A stretch of 64,000 bases of DNA from assembly GCF_004526345.1 (NCBI RefSeq), contig NZ_CP038213.1, positions 992,001 through 1,056,000 on the forward strand, read 5' to 3'. Under the pieces are notes generated by a model, which was not told where the DNA came from, ran no database searches, and saw only the letters and a list, made by a program, of their open reading frames with translations. The position numbers and the translations under genes are program-made. Shown piece after piece: positions 39,042 through 48,776 of the stretch (the first letter of the stretch is position 1; the number at the start of each line of letters is the position of its first letter). Origin of the DNA: Ornithinimicrobium flavum (GTDB lineage: Bacteria > Actinomycetota > Actinomycetes > Actinomycetales > Dermatophilaceae).

Positions 39042-39533
39042 GTGACCACTGTGCGGTGCTACGTGCCGTTGAGCGCTGAGCAGCTCAGCCAGCTCCACGA
39101 CGAACGGCGGCTTCCCGGCCCCCTGCGTGCGACGGCCGTGACGAGGTCGGTGCGGGCGTCGCAGCCGGGGGCCGACAGCGAGGAGTGGGAGCACGTCGCG
39201 ATCCAGGCGGCGGCCCGGGGCCTGGTCGCCGACGGCCTGCCCGTGATCGTGGCGGCGGTCGACCTGGTCGACACCGAGGTCGACGCCACCAGGGCGGAGG
39301 GCCCGCAGGTGAGGGTGGGCGAGGTCATCCTGCCGCGGGTGGCCGCGCTGCACGTGGGTGATGACGTGGTGACCTCCGATCCCTCCACCCTCCCTCCTCC
39401 CGGCGGCGAGGAGGAGATCGAGCTGTCGTGGTACGACACCACCGAGATCGCCCACGTGGTCGAGCTGGTCGCGGCCCTGGTGACCGGCGCGCAGGACCAG
39501 GCGCCCCTCATACCTCCCGATCCCGCGACCTGA
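39042..39533 (+). CDS. DUF6912 family protein
   Basis: Protein of 163 residues that begins TTVRCYVPLSAEQLSQLHDE, like the actinobacterial DUF6912 group, whose function is unknown. A conserved-looking end is ELSWYDTTEIAHVVELV. Middle segments WEHVAIQAAARGLVADGLPV and RVGEVILPRVAALHVGDD fit a small alpha/beta fold. GTG 39042 follows GAGGAGG by 6 nt. The preceding 127-nt gap shows nothing distinct. Confidence 0.72.
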   Translation: MTTVRCYVPLSAEQLSQLHDERRLPGPLRATAVTRSVRASQPGADSEEWEHVAIQAAARGLVADGLPVIVAAVDLVDTEVDATRAEGPQVRVGEVILPRVAALHVGDDVVTSDPSTLPPPGGEEEIELSWYDTTEIAHVVELVAALVTGAQDQAPLIPPDPAT

Positions 39534-39572
39534 TCCCACGACCCACGAGACCGACGACGAAGGAAGCGACCC

Positions 39573-41201
39573 ATGGACGCCATCGTGCAGATCCCCACGC
39601 CCGAGAACGAGCCGGTCCGGGACCACGCCCCGGGCAGCAGCGAGCGCGGAGCCCTGGAGGCGGCTCTGGCGCAGATGGCGGCCACCCCGGTGGACCTGCC
39701 CCACATCATCGGCGGCGAGCCGGTCACGGGGACGGGGCCGGAGATCGAGGTCGTGCAGCCGCACGCCCACGCCGAGGTGCTCGGCACCCTGCGGGACGGC
39801 AACCGCGAGGACGCCTCGGCCGCGGTGGCCGCGGCGCTGGAGGCCGGCCCCCGCTGGCGGGTGATGAGCTTCGAGGACCGGGCCTCGATCTTCCTCAAGG
39901 CCGCCGAGCTCCTCGCCGGGCCGTGGCGCGCCCGGATGAACGCCGCGACGATGCTCGGGCAGTCCAAGACGGCCTACCAGGCCGAGATCGACGCCGTGTG
40001 CGAGCTCGCGGACTTCTGGCGGTTCAACGTGCACTACGCGCGCCAGCTGCTGGCCGAACAGCCGATCCGCAACGCGCCCGGCACCTGGAACCGCGTGGAC
40101 CAGCGGCCGCTGGAGGGCTTCGTCTACGCCGTGACGCCGTTCAACTTCACCGCCATCGGCGGCAACCTGCCGACCGCCCCGGCGCTCATGGGCAACACCG
40201 TGATCTGGAAGCCGGCCGCGACCCAGCAGCGGGCGGCGAGCCTGACGATGGACCTGCTCATGGAGGCAGGGCTGCCGGCCGGGGTGATCAACATGGTGAC
40301 CGGCCACGGTCGGGAGATCTCCGAGGTCCTCCTGGACAGCCCCGACCTGGCCGGCGTCCACTTCACCGGGTCCACGGCCGTCTTCAACATGTTCTGGAAG
40401 GAGATCGGGGCCAACCTGTCGCGCTACCGCTCCTACCCCCGCATCGTGGGGGAGACCGGGGGCAAGGACTTCGTCGTGGCGCACCCCAGCGCCGACCTCG
40501 ACGTGCTCCGGACGGCCCTGGTGCGGGGGGCCTTCGAGTACCAGGGCCAGAAGTGCTCGGCCGCCTCACGCGCCTACGTCCCGGCCTCGCTGTGGAAGCG
40601 GATGCGCGACGACCTGGTGCAGACGACCGAGGGCCTGGCCGTCGGGGACGTGCGCGACCTGTCCAACTTCATGGGCGCGGTGATCGACGAGCGGGCCTTC
40701 GCCAAGCACCGGTCGGTCCTGGACCGGGCCCGTCAGGACCCCGGGGTGGAGGTCGTGGCCGGAGGCACGTACGACGACGCCGTGGGCTGGTTCGTCCGAC
40801 CCACGATCGCGGTGGTCGAGGACCCCGCGCACGAGATGGTGACCACGGAGTACTTCGGGCCCATCCTCACCGTCCACGTCTACCCCGACCGGTCCTGGTC
40901 CTCGATGCTGGACCAGATGGAGTCGGTCGCGCCCTACGCCCTCACCGGGGCGGTCATCTCCCAGGACCGCGCCGCCGTCGCCGAGGCGACCGAGCGCCTG
41001 CGCTTCGCCGCCGGCAACTTCTACGTCAACGACAAGCCGACCGGTGCGGTGGTGGGCCAGCAGCCGTTCGGCGGGGCCCGGGCCTCGGGCACCAACGACA
41101 AGGCCGGGTCAGCGGCCAACCTGCAGCGCTGGATCAACACGCGCGTCATCAAGGAGACGTTCGCGCCCGCGACCGACTACCGCTACCCCCACATGGGCTG
41201 A
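39573..41201 (+). CDS. pruA: L-glutamate gamma-semialdehyde dehydrogenase
   Basis: NAD-dependent aldehyde dehydrogenase of 542 residues that oxidises pyrroline-5-carboxylate/glutamate semialdehyde to glutamate, the second step of proline breakdown. YAVTPFNFTAIGGNLPTAPA is the cofactor region. VHFTGSTAVFNMFW and RIVGETGGKDFVVAHPSADL hold the general-base glutamate. The catalytic cysteine is in FEYQGQKCSAASRAYVP near residue 330. FGGARASGTNDKAGS is the family's C-terminal motif. No proline dehydrogenase gene is adjacent. AAGGAAG precedes the ATG. GDH 1 kb downstream could use the glutamate formed. Confidence 0.95.
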   Translation: MDAIVQIPTPENEPVRDHAPGSSERGALEAALAQMAATPVDLPHIIGGEPVTGTGPEIEVVQPHAHAEVLGTLRDGNREDASAAVAAALEAGPRWRVMSFEDRASIFLKAAELLAGPWRARMNAATMLGQSKTAYQAEIDAVCELADFWRFNVHYARQLLAEQPIRNAPGTWNRVDQRPLEGFVYAVTPFNFTAIGGNLPTAPALMGNTVIWKPAATQQRAASLTMDLLMEAGLPAGVINMVTGHGREISEVLLDSPDLAGVHFTGSTAVFNMFWKEIGANLSRYRSYPRIVGETGGKDFVVAHPSADLDVLRTALVRGAFEYQGQKCSAASRAYVPASLWKRMRDDLVQTTEGLAVGDVRDLSNFMGAVIDERAFAKHRSVLDRARQDPGVEVVAGGTYDDAVGWFVRPTIAVVEDPAHEMVTTEYFGPILTVHVYPDRSWSSMLDQMESVAPYALTGAVISQDRAAVAEATERLRFAAGNFYVNDKPTGAVVGQQPFGGARASGTNDKAGSAANLQRWINTRVIKETFAPATDYRYPHMG

Positions 41202-41210
41202 GTCCAGGAC

Positions 41211-41237
41211 GCCGGCCGGCGCTCTCAGCCGGCCGGC
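41211..41237. terminator. bidirectional terminator between pruA and the DUF2505 gene
   Basis: A perfect 10-bp stem (GCCGGCCGGC on both sides) with a 7-nt loop lies between convergent genes. The right arm covers the last codons of the DUF2505 gene. Confidence 0.65.
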
Positions 41238-41749
41238 GGGGGCCCGGGGGTCTGCAGCCACTCCCGGGCGACCTGCTCCTCCAGCGCCACGATGCGGTGC
41301 ATCTGCGCGGCGACCATCTCCTCGATCCGCTTGCCGAAGAAGGGGACCTTGGCCTCCAGGTCGCCGTCGACCACGTGCAGGGTCGTGCCCGGCTCCTGAC
41401 CACGGCGCAGGTGGATGCCGCCGGTGAAGGACACGGGCAGGCCGGGCAGCTCCAGGCCCATCGCCCCCTCCCGCTCCCCGTCCGCGTCCGCGGCACCCCA
41501 GCGGACCGTCTCCACCATCAGCAGCGTCGGCCCGACGAACGCGCGGGCCCACTCCGGGACGCCGGTGCTGGGCAGGTGCCGCTGGACGGTGACGGTGACG
41601 GCCCCGTCCTCGGGGTCGGTGTCGACCGTGACCGTCTGGTCGGTGGCGCCGGAGCGCTCGGCCCGGGCGACCTGGAAGTCGTGGTCGGTCAGCATCTGGT
41701 GGACGCGCTGCGGGTCGGCCGGGTGCGAGACGGTCTCGGTGATCCTCAT
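41225..41749 (-). CDS. DUF2505 family protein
   Basis: Protein of 174 residues with a START/SRPBCC-like pattern: MRITETVSHPADPQRVHQML, SGATDQTVTVDTDPEDGAVTV, FTGGIHLRRGQEPGTTLHVV and the end VAAQMHRIVALEEQVAREWL. Actinobacterial DUF2505 proteins are of unknown function and may bind a hydrophobic ligand. ATG 41749 lies 6 nt after TACGGT (41756-41761, minus strand). The longer upstream frame was rejected. Confidence 0.82.
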   Translation of the reverse strand: MRITETVSHPADPQRVHQMLTDHDFQVARAERSGATDQTVTVDTDPEDGAVTVTVQRHLPSTGVPEWARAFVGPTLLMVETVRWGAADADGEREGAMGLELPGLPVSFTGGIHLRRGQEPGTTLHVVDGDLEAKVPFFGKRIEEMVAAQMHRIVALEEQVAREWLQTPGPPPAG

Positions 41750-41753
41750 GCTC

Positions 41754-42194
41754 CTACCGTAGTTGGCGGTGCAGCCCGTGCAGGCGGCGCAGCACCACAC
41801 CCTTGTCGGTGAGGGTGAGCGGACGACGCCGGGACCGCTCGGCGACCTGGTCGAGCAGGTCGGCGAGGCTGGTCATGACGTCCGCCGTCGGTGCCGCCCA
41901 GCCCAGACCGTCCTGCTGACGGACGAGGGGCGCGAGCGCGCGGAGCCTGGCGGCGGCGGCACGGCAGGAGGCGTGGTCGGGCTCGCCGTCCGTGCCCCCG
42001 ATCGCGCCCACCACCGCAGGGAGGGTCGTGGGCTCGTGGCGGCCGGCCGCCAGGTCCACCAGGCGGTGGGCGAGCGTGTCGATGAGGGCGTCCGCCAGGC
42101 CCGTGGCCTCGGCCCAGCCCAGCTCCGGGGCGAGGGCGGTCAGGTCGTCGGCCGCGTGCAGCGCCGCGGCCGCGGACCCGGTGGTCGAGGGCAT
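41754..42194 (-). CDS. hypothetical Ala-rich protein
   Basis: Protein of 146 residues that is mostly helical and Ala/Leu-rich (ALHAADDLTALAPELGWAEA, SLADLLDQVAERSRRRPLTL). No family is recognised and no membrane segment is seen. ATG 42194 lies 6 nt after TACAGT (42201-42206, minus strand), which supports a real gene. It ends 4 nt before the DUF2505 gene on the same strand, so the two may be co-transcribed. It is divergent from gdh. Confidence 0.65.
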   Translation of the reverse strand: MPSTTGSAAAALHAADDLTALAPELGWAEATGLADALIDTLAHRLVDLAAGRHEPTTLPAVVGAIGGTDGEPDHASCRAAAARLRALAPLVRQQDGLGWAAPTADVMTSLADLLDQVAERSRRRPLTLTDKGVVLRRLHGLHRQLR

Positions 42195-42200
42195 GGACCC

Positions 42201-42206
42201 ACTGTA
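42201..42206 (-). promoter_or_regulatory. -10 box (TACAGT) for the hypothetical Ala-rich gene
   Basis: TACAGT on the minus strand with a 6-nt spacer to ATG 42194. Confidence 0.5.
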
Positions 42207-42269
42207 GGGAGCCGGGCCGACAGACGTCGGCGCTCGTCCCCAGGGCAGGAGGACAGGAGGGCCGAGGGG

Positions 42270-42275
42270 TAGGCT
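42270..42275 (+). promoter_or_regulatory. -10 box (TAGGCT) for gdh
   Basis: TAGGCT about 56 nt before the gdh ATG. With the AAGGAG site at 42315-42320 this would give a short leadered transcript, unlike the leaderless genes. Confidence 0.4.
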
Positions 42276-42331
42276 GGCTCCGGCGTTCGACGAGGAGCGC
42301 GACGACGGTCCGACAAGGAGTGCATGGCCCC

Positions 42332-45300
42332 ATGGCGTCCACCGCGAGGCTGACTGACCTGTTCTACCACCACAAGCAGGACGGCGGGCGGAGGGAGACC
42401 TACCGCGACGCGCTGGTGACCACCATGGAGGGGCTGGCCACCGGCCGGGAGCCGGGCACCGCCGAGGTCCGGGTGCTGAACCCCACGGTCGCCCAGGACG
42501 GGTGGGACAGCCGCAACACCTTCGTCCAGGTGGTCACCGACGACATGCCCTTCCTCGTCGACTCGGTCCTGGGGGAGCTGTCCCGCTCCGGCCTGGCGGT
42601 GCACGACCTCCTGCACCCGCAGCTCGTTGTCGACGAGGCCTCGGGCGAGGTCGTCGGCGCGGACCCGGGGGCGGCCGGTCCCGGACAGCGCGTCGAGTCC
42701 TGGATCGTCGTCGAGATCGACCGCGTCCCCGACGAGGAGGCGCGAGCCGAGCTCGCCGGCACGCTGGAGCGGGTGCTGGTCGACGTGCGCCGCGCCTTCG
42801 AGGACTGGAGCGCGATGCGCGAGCAGACCAGGACGATCATGGCCCACCTCGAGCTGCGCCCCCCGTCCACGGTCGACCCGGACGAGGTCGCCCCCACCGT
42901 CGACTTCCTGCGCTGGATGGACGACCACCACTTCACCTACCTGGGCTACCGGTCCTACGACCTGGTGGAGTCCGACGAGGGTGCCGCCCTGCGCTCGGTC
43001 CCGGGCAGCGGGCTGGGGATCCTGCGCGACGAGGAGGGCGCGACCGCGACGCTGAGCCCCCTGCGGCCCGAGGCCGTCGAGACCGCCCGCGAGCCACGGC
43101 TGCTCACGATCACCAAGGCCAACACCCGGGCGACGGTGCACCGCTCGGTGCCCCTGGACTACATCGGTATCCGACGCTTCGACGCCGAGGGCCGGGTCGT
43201 GGGCGAGCAGCGCTTCCTGGGCCTGTTCACCCGCGGCGCCTACGCCGAGTCCGCGACCCGGCTGCCCATCGTGGGGGACAAGGTCAGGGCCATCATCGCC
43301 GGCTCCGGCTACGCGCCCGACAGCCACTCCGGCAAGGACCTGCTGAGCGTGCTGGAGGGCTATCCCCGCGACGAGCTCTTCCAGGCGCCGCTGGAGCACC
43401 TCAGCCGGACAGCGGAGGAGGTCGTGCGCCTGCTGGAGCGCCCCGAGGCGCAGGCCTTCGTCCGCAAGGACGAGTTCGGCCGGTTCGTCACCGCGCTCGT
43501 CTACCTGCCAAAGGACCGGTACAACACGACCAACCGGCTCCGCGTGCAGAAGATGCTGGAGGAGGCCTTCGAGGGCGACCTCGCGGACTACGCCACCCGG
43601 GTGGGCGACGGTCCCCTCGCGCAGCTGCACTTCGTCATCCGCCTGCCCAAGGACCGGCCTGCCCCGCAGGTCGGGGAGGAGGAGCTGCAGCGCCGGCTCG
43701 CCGCGGTGACGCGCACCTGGACCGAGGGTCTCACCGAGGCGGTGGCCGCCCACGTCGACGAGGGGGCCACCGGTGACCTCGTCGCCCGCTTCGGGGGTGC
43801 CTTCCCAGAGGCCTACAAGGAGGACTTCGACGGGGAGACCGCCTACTTCGACCTGCGTCGGATCGGCGAGCTGCTCGGCAGCGACGCCTCGGCCCGACCC
43901 CACCTCTACCGCGCCGAGGGCGACGACGAGCATGAGCGCAGGATCAAGGTCTACCGCGCCGAGGAGATGTCGCTGACCGACGTGCTGCCGGTCTTCGCCC
44001 ACTTCGGCCTGGAGGTGACCGTCCAGCGCCCCTACGAGCTCGACGGCGAGGGTGCCCGGACCAGCTACATCTACGACTTCGGGCTGCGCGCCCCCGGGCC
44101 CGACGTGTGGAGCGGGCGTGGCGGGCGCACCGAGGAGGAGGTGGCGGCCGCCTTCGAGGACGCCTTCACCGCGGTATGGAGCGGCGCGGCCGAGTCCGAC
44201 CGGCTCAACGCCCTGGTGCTCACCGCGGGGCTGGACTGGCGCAGCGTGGTCATCCTGCGCACGCTGGTCCGCTACCTGCGGCAGATCGGCATCTTCAGCC
44301 TGGACTACCTGGAGGAGGCGCTGGTCGCCAACGCCGAGATCGCCGGGCGGGTCATCGACCTCTTCCGCACCCGCTTCGACCCGGACCTCGGGCAGGACGA
44401 CCGGACCGAGGCGGTCGAGACGATCCTGGGCGACATCATCCACGACCTGGACGCCGTGGCCAGCCTCGACCACGACCGCATCCTGCGGGCCCTGGTCTCG
44501 GTCGTGCGGGCCACCCTGCGGACCAACTACTACCAGGTCGACGAGGAGGGGCGGCCCCGGGCGCGCGTCTCGCTCAAGCTGCTGCCGCGCGAGCTGGAGC
44601 TGCTCCCCGAGCCCCGGCCAGCCTTCGAGATCTGGGTCTACGCCCCCGACGTGGAGGGCAGCCACCTGCGTTTCGGCTCGGTCGCCCGGGGTGGTCTGCG
44701 CTGGAGCGACCGGCGGGAGGACTTCCGCACCGAGGTGCTGGGGCTGGTCAAGGCGCAGATGGTCAAGAACGCCGTCATCGTCCCCACCGGGTCCAAGGGC
44801 GCGTTCTTCGCCAAGTCCCTCCCGGACCCGGCCGCGGACCGCGAGGCGTGGCTGGAGGCCGGGCGGGCCGCATACCAGACCTTCATCCGCGGCATGCTCG
44901 ACATCACCGACAACCGCGTGGGAGCCGAGGTCGTCGCCCCCGACCGCGTCGTGCGCTACGACGGCGACGACCCCTACCTCGTCGTCGCCGCCGACAAGGG
45001 CACGGCCACGTTCTCCGACCTGGCCAACGGGGTCGCCCGCGACTACGGCTTCTGGCTGGACGACGCGTTCGCCTCCGGCGGCTCGGCGGGGTACGACCAC
45101 AAGGAGATGGGCATCACCGCCCGCGGGGCGTGGGAGTCGGTCAAGCGCCACTTCCGGGAGCTGGGGCTGGACACCCAGAGCGAGGACATCACCGTCGTCG
45201 GCGTGGGGGACATGAGCGGCGACGTCTTCGGCAACGGCATGCTGCTGTCCGAGCACATCCGGCTGGTCGCGGCGTTCGACCACCGGCACGTCTTCCTCGA

Positions 45301-47110
45301 CCCGGACCCCGACGCGGCCAGCTCCTTCGCCGAGCGTCAGCGGCTGTTCGAGCTGCCCCGCTCGAGCTGGGCCGACTACGACGAGTCGCTGATCAGCGAG
45401 GGCGGCGGGGTCTACCCGCGCACCCAGAAGTCGATCCCCGTCAGCCCCCAGGTGCGGGAGCGGCTCGGGATCGAGGACGAGGTCACCGCGATGACCCCGC
45501 AGGAGCTGCTGCGGGCGATCCTCACCGCCCCGGTCGACCTGCTGTGGAACGGCGGGATCGGCACCTACGTCAAGGCCTCAAGCGAGACCGACGTCAGCAT
45601 CGGGGACCGGGCCAACGACCCGATCCGGGTGGACGGGCGGGACCTGCGGGTCCGGGTCGTGGGCGAGGGCGGCAACCTCGGTATGTCGCAGCTCGGCCGT
45701 ATCGAGGCGGCGCTCGCGGGCGTCCACGTCAACACCGACGCGATCGACAACTCGGCCGGGGTCGACAGCTCGGACCACGAGGTCAACATCAAGATCGCGC
45801 TCAGCCCGCTGGTGCAGGGCGGTGAGATGTCGCTGCCGGAGCGGGACGAGCTGCTGGAGTCGATGACCGAGGAGGTCGCGGCCAAGGTGCTGCGGCACAA
45901 CTACGACCAGAACGTCCTCATCGGCAACGGCCGCAACCAGCGGGAGGTGATGGTGCTGGTGCACCAGCGCCTCATCCGCTACCTCACCGAGCGCGCCGGG
46001 CTGGACCCGCGCCTGGAGTTCCTCCCGGACCGCAAGGAGTGGGAGCGCCGGGTGAAGGCGGGCACCGGACTGACGAGCCCGGAGTTCTCGGTGCTCGTGG
46101 CCTACTCCAAGCTGGCGCTCAAGCAGGAGCTCATCGAGACCGAGCTGCCCGACGACCCCGCGCTGGTCGACACGCTGCTGGGCTACTTCCCCCAGCCGCT
46201 GACCGAGCGGGCCCGCGAGCAGATCCTGGAGCACCCGCTCCGCCGCGAGATCGTCGTCAACGAGATCGCCAACGCCATGGTCAACCGGGGCGGTGTCTCC
46301 TTCGCCTTCCGGGCCGAGGAGGAGACGGGCGCCACGGTGGCCCAGATCGCCCGGGCCTTCCACGTCGTGCGCTCCGTCTTCGGGATGCAGGACTACCTGT
46401 CGCGGGTCGAGGCGCTGGACAACGAGGTGAGCACGGACACCCAGACCGAGCTCTACCTGGAGTTCCGCCGCCTGGTGGACCGCGCGACCCGGTGGTTCCT
46501 CAACTACCGGTCGCTGTCGGCCGGCATGGAGGACGAGATCGAGCGGTTCCAGGGGTCGGTGCAGGAGGTGATGCCGCTCATCGGGGAGCTGCTGCAGGGC
46601 GGCGAGCGCGAGCGGTGGTCCACGGCCGTCGAGTGGGCCCGCGGGGAGGGGGTCCCGGAGGACCTCGCCCGCGACTACGCCTCGCTGCTGGACAGCTTCT
46701 CCCTGCTGGACGTGGTGGAGACCGCCATGGCCACGGGTCGCGAGGTGCAGGAGGTGGCGGAGATCTACTTCGGCGTCTCCGAGGCCTTCCGGCTGGACGT
46801 GCTGCTCACCCACGTGTCGCACCTGCAGCGCGAGGACCGCTGGGCCTCCCTGGCCCGGGGAGCCCTGCGTGACGACATCTACGCCGTCATGCGCGGCCTG
46901 ACCCGCACCGTGCTGGAGCGCACGGAGGCCGGGGAGGACGGCGACCGGCTCGACCGCGTCCGCGACTGGATGGCCGAGCACCGCGCCGCCCTTGTGCGCA
47001 CCAGCCAGGTGCTGCACACCGTCACCGAGATGGAGGAGCCCGACCTGGCCCCCCTGTCCGTCGCCCTGCGCACGCTGCGCGGGCTGGTGCGTCAGGGAGC
47101 CGCCGACTGA
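42332..47110 (+). CDS. gdh: NAD-specific glutamate dehydrogenase, 180-kDa class
   Basis: Very large NAD-GDH of 1,592 residues that oxidises glutamate to 2-oxoglutarate and ammonia. N-terminal ACT-like regulatory domains include NTFVQVVTDDMPFLVDSVLG and HHFTYLGYRSYDLVE. The catalytic core contains GSVARGGLRWSDRREDFRTE, VKAQMVKNAVIVPTGSKGAF and DNRVGAEVVAPDRVVRYDGD. The dinucleotide part has VGVGDMSGDVFGNGMLLSEH and NGGIGTYVKASSETDVSIGD. The C-terminal half is helical. The length is typical of the class. AAGGAG supports ATG 42332; GTG 42320 is the alternative. Despite 4.8 kb there is no frameshift. Confidence 0.95.
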   Translation: MASTARLTDLFYHHKQDGGRRETYRDALVTTMEGLATGREPGTAEVRVLNPTVAQDGWDSRNTFVQVVTDDMPFLVDSVLGELSRSGLAVHDLLHPQLVVDEASGEVVGADPGAAGPGQRVESWIVVEIDRVPDEEARAELAGTLERVLVDVRRAFEDWSAMREQTRTIMAHLELRPPSTVDPDEVAPTVDFLRWMDDHHFTYLGYRSYDLVESDEGAALRSVPGSGLGILRDEEGATATLSPLRPEAVETAREPRLLTITKANTRATVHRSVPLDYIGIRRFDAEGRVVGEQRFLGLFTRGAYAESATRLPIVGDKVRAIIAGSGYAPDSHSGKDLLSVLEGYPRDELFQAPLEHLSRTAEEVVRLLERPEAQAFVRKDEFGRFVTALVYLPKDRYNTTNRLRVQKMLEEAFEGDLADYATRVGDGPLAQLHFVIRLPKDRPAPQVGEEELQRRLAAVTRTWTEGLTEAVAAHVDEGATGDLVARFGGAFPEAYKEDFDGETAYFDLRRIGELLGSDASARPHLYRAEGDDEHERRIKVYRAEEMSLTDVLPVFAHFGLEVTVQRPYELDGEGARTSYIYDFGLRAPGPDVWSGRGGRTEEEVAAAFEDAFTAVWSGAAESDRLNALVLTAGLDWRSVVILRTLVRYLRQIGIFSLDYLEEALVANAEIAGRVIDLFRTRFDPDLGQDDRTEAVETILGDIIHDLDAVASLDHDRILRALVSVVRATLRTNYYQVDEEGRPRARVSLKLLPRELELLPEPRPAFEIWVYAPDVEGSHLRFGSVARGGLRWSDRREDFRTEVLGLVKAQMVKNAVIVPTGSKGAFFAKSLPDPAADREAWLEAGRAAYQTFIRGMLDITDNRVGAEVVAPDRVVRYDGDDPYLVVAADKGTATFSDLANGVARDYGFWLDDAFASGGSAGYDHKEMGITARGAWESVKRHFRELGLDTQSEDITVVGVGDMSGDVFGNGMLLSEHIRLVAAFDHRHVFLDPDPDAASSFAERQRLFELPRSSWADYDESLISEGGGVYPRTQKSIPVSPQVRERLGIEDEVTAMTPQELLRAILTAPVDLLWNGGIGTYVKASSETDVSIGDRANDPIRVDGRDLRVRVVGEGGNLGMSQLGRIEAALAGVHVNTDAIDNSAGVDSSDHEVNIKIALSPLVQGGEMSLPERDELLESMTEEVAAKVLRHNYDQNVLIGNGRNQREVMVLVHQRLIRYLTERAGLDPRLEFLPDRKEWERRVKAGTGLTSPEFSVLVAYSKLALKQELIETELPDDPALVDTLLGYFPQPLTERAREQILEHPLRREIVVNEIANAMVNRGGVSFAFRAEEETGATVAQIARAFHVVRSVFGMQDYLSRVEALDNEVSTDTQTELYLEFRRLVDRATRWFLNYRSLSAGMEDEIERFQGSVQEVMPLIGELLQGGERERWSTAVEWARGEGVPEDLARDYASLLDSFSLLDVVETAMATGREVQEVAEIYFGVSEAFRLDVLLTHVSHLQREDRWASLARGALRDDIYAVMRGLTRTVLERTEAGEDGDRLDRVRDWMAEHRAALVRTSQVLHTVTEMEEPDLAPLSVALRTLRGLVRQGAAD

Positions 47111-47145
47111 CCCTCCCCTCCCGGCCGCGGGCCGGGGCGGGAGGG
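47111..47145 (+). terminator. gdh terminator hairpin
   Basis: The gdh TGA ends at 47110. The GC stem starts immediately after it: ccggcc/ggccgg closing on a 3-nt loop, extended by ccctcc...gggaggg with two one-base bulges. Confidence 0.5.
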
Positions 47146-47205
47146 CGCGCGCCCTGGCGTCACCGCGGGGCTCCAGGTCGGGGCCGGCTGCCGAGGAGGC
47201 GCGGC

Positions 47206-47211
47206 TAGAGT
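47206..47211 (+). promoter_or_regulatory. -10 box (TAGAGT) for pdtaS
   Basis: TAGAGT with a 7-nt spacer to GTG 47219. Confidence 0.55.
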
Positions 47212-47218
47212 GCGGTCC

Positions 47219-48715
47219 GTGCCTACTCTGCGCGAGACGTTGTCCCGCTCCACCATGTCGCCGGACGACGTGGACTGGGTCCACCGCCTGGTCGCGGACT
47301 GGCAGATGGTGGCCGACCTGTCCTTCGCCGACCTGACGCTGTGGCTGCCGGTGCAGATGGACGACGCCAGCGACCCCGACCTGTCCCCGTGGTTCCTCGC
47401 GGCGCACGCCCGACCGTCCACCGGGCCGAACTTCTACCACGACGACGTCATCGGTCAGACCCCCGCCCCGGAGCGGGAGCACTGGCTCAACGACGTCCTG
47501 CGCTCTGGCCGCCCGGTGACCCCGCCGGAGGCGGGCTACGTGCGCGAGCAGTACGTCCCGGTGGTGCGTGCGGGGCGGGCGATCGCCGTCCTGGTGCGGC
47601 ACACCGACCTGCAGAACATGCGTCAGCAGGGAGGGCTGGAGGTGAACTACCTGCAGATCAGCCAGCAGCTCTTCAGCATGATCGCCGAGGGGGCCTTCCC
47701 CATGGACGGGGCTGCCACGGGCGTCGGCCGCGGCACCCCCCGGGTGGGGGACGGCGTGGTGCGGCTGACCGCGGAGGGGTTGATCGACTACGCCAGCCCC
47801 AACGCCGTCTCGGCCCTGCGCCGACTGGGCCACACGGACCTGGTCAACGGCGCCGATCTGTCCGAGATCGTCACCTCCCGGCTCACCCAGGGCAGCACGG
47901 TGGACGAGACGGTGCCGCTGGTGCTGACCGGCCGGGCGCCCTGGGGGACCGAGATCGAGACGCCCACGATCAACCTCACCCTCCGGTCGGTGCCCCTGAC
48001 CCGCGCGGGGGTGCGGGTGGGCGCGCTCCTGCTCATGCGCGACGTCAGCGAGATCCGGCGTCGCGAGCGGGAGCTGCTCAGCAAGGAGGCCACGATCCGG
48101 GAGATCCACCACCGGGTCAAGAACAACCTGCAGACGGTGGCCGCCCTGCTGCGGCTCCAGTCGCGACGACTCGACGACCCGGGGGCCAAGGCGGCGCTGG
48201 CCGAGGCCGGCCGCCGGCTGTCCACCGTCGCGCTGGTCCACGACACGCTCAGCCAGGGCTTCTCGGAGTCGGTCGACTTCGACGAGGTCGCCACCCGGGT
48301 CCTGCGCGCCACGGTCGAGGTGGCGGCCACCCGGACCGTGGCCGGCACCAGGCTGCTGGGCTCCTTCGGGTGGCTGCGCGCCGAGGACGCGACGCACCTG
48401 GCGATGATCCTGGCCGAGCTGGTCCACAACGCCGTGGAGCACGGCTTCGAGGAGGCCGACCACCCGGGCCGGGAGGTCCCGATGGTGACGGTCGGCGCCT
48501 GGCGCTCACGGCACGAGGGGCAGGACCTGCTCGAGGTCGAGGTGTGCGACAACGGCCAGGGTCTGCCGGACGGGGACCGGGGCGCGAGCAGCGGCCTGGG
48601 TATGCAGATCGTGGAGGCCCTGCTGACCGACATGCGGGGGCAGATCAGCTGGGAGAACGCCGAACCGCACGGGACCGTCGTGCGGTTCACCGTGCGGTTG
48701 CGGGGGTCGGTCTAG
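47219..48715 (+). CDS. pdtaS: two-component sensor kinase PdtaS
   Basis: Cytoplasmic histidine kinase of 498 residues without membrane segments. An N-terminal GAF-like domain (~1-150) and a PAS domain (~165-290) precede a HisKA_2 dimerisation box REIHHRVKNNLQTVAALLRL with the phospho-histidine. The ATPase domain shows LAELVHNAVEHGFEEADHPG, VCDNGQGLP and SSGLGMQIVEALLTD. In mycobacteria PdtaS signals to the RNA-binding regulator PdtaR and senses copper and NO. The gene lies tail-to-tail with whiB1, as Rv3220c and Rv3219 do. pdtaR is not here. Confidence 0.92.
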   Translation: MPTLRETLSRSTMSPDDVDWVHRLVADWQMVADLSFADLTLWLPVQMDDASDPDLSPWFLAAHARPSTGPNFYHDDVIGQTPAPEREHWLNDVLRSGRPVTPPEAGYVREQYVPVVRAGRAIAVLVRHTDLQNMRQQGGLEVNYLQISQQLFSMIAEGAFPMDGAATGVGRGTPRVGDGVVRLTAEGLIDYASPNAVSALRRLGHTDLVNGADLSEIVTSRLTQGSTVDETVPLVLTGRAPWGTEIETPTINLTLRSVPLTRAGVRVGALLLMRDVSEIRRRERELLSKEATIREIHHRVKNNLQTVAALLRLQSRRLDDPGAKAALAEAGRRLSTVALVHDTLSQGFSESVDFDEVATRVLRATVEVAATRTVAGTRLLGSFGWLRAEDATHLAMILAELVHNAVEHGFEEADHPGREVPMVTVGAWRSRHEGQDLLEVEVCDNGQGLPDGDRGASSGLGMQIVEALLTDMRGQISWENAEPHGTVVRFTVRLRGSV

Positions 48716-48731
48716 AGGGGGAGGGTGGGCC

Positions 48732-48756
48732 GCGCCGGGTGGTTCGGCTCCGGCGC
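48732..48756. terminator. candidate terminator between pdtaS and whiB1
   Basis: A perfect 7-bp stem gcgccgg/ccggcgc with an 11-nt loop between convergent genes. Confidence 0.4.
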
Positions 48757-48776
48757 AGCGAGGCGGGTGGGGCCGC

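Noticed and set aside
42140-48463. Two minus-strand open frames of nearly 1,000 codons each
   Set aside because: Antisense to gdh and pdtaS, both intact and motif-complete.
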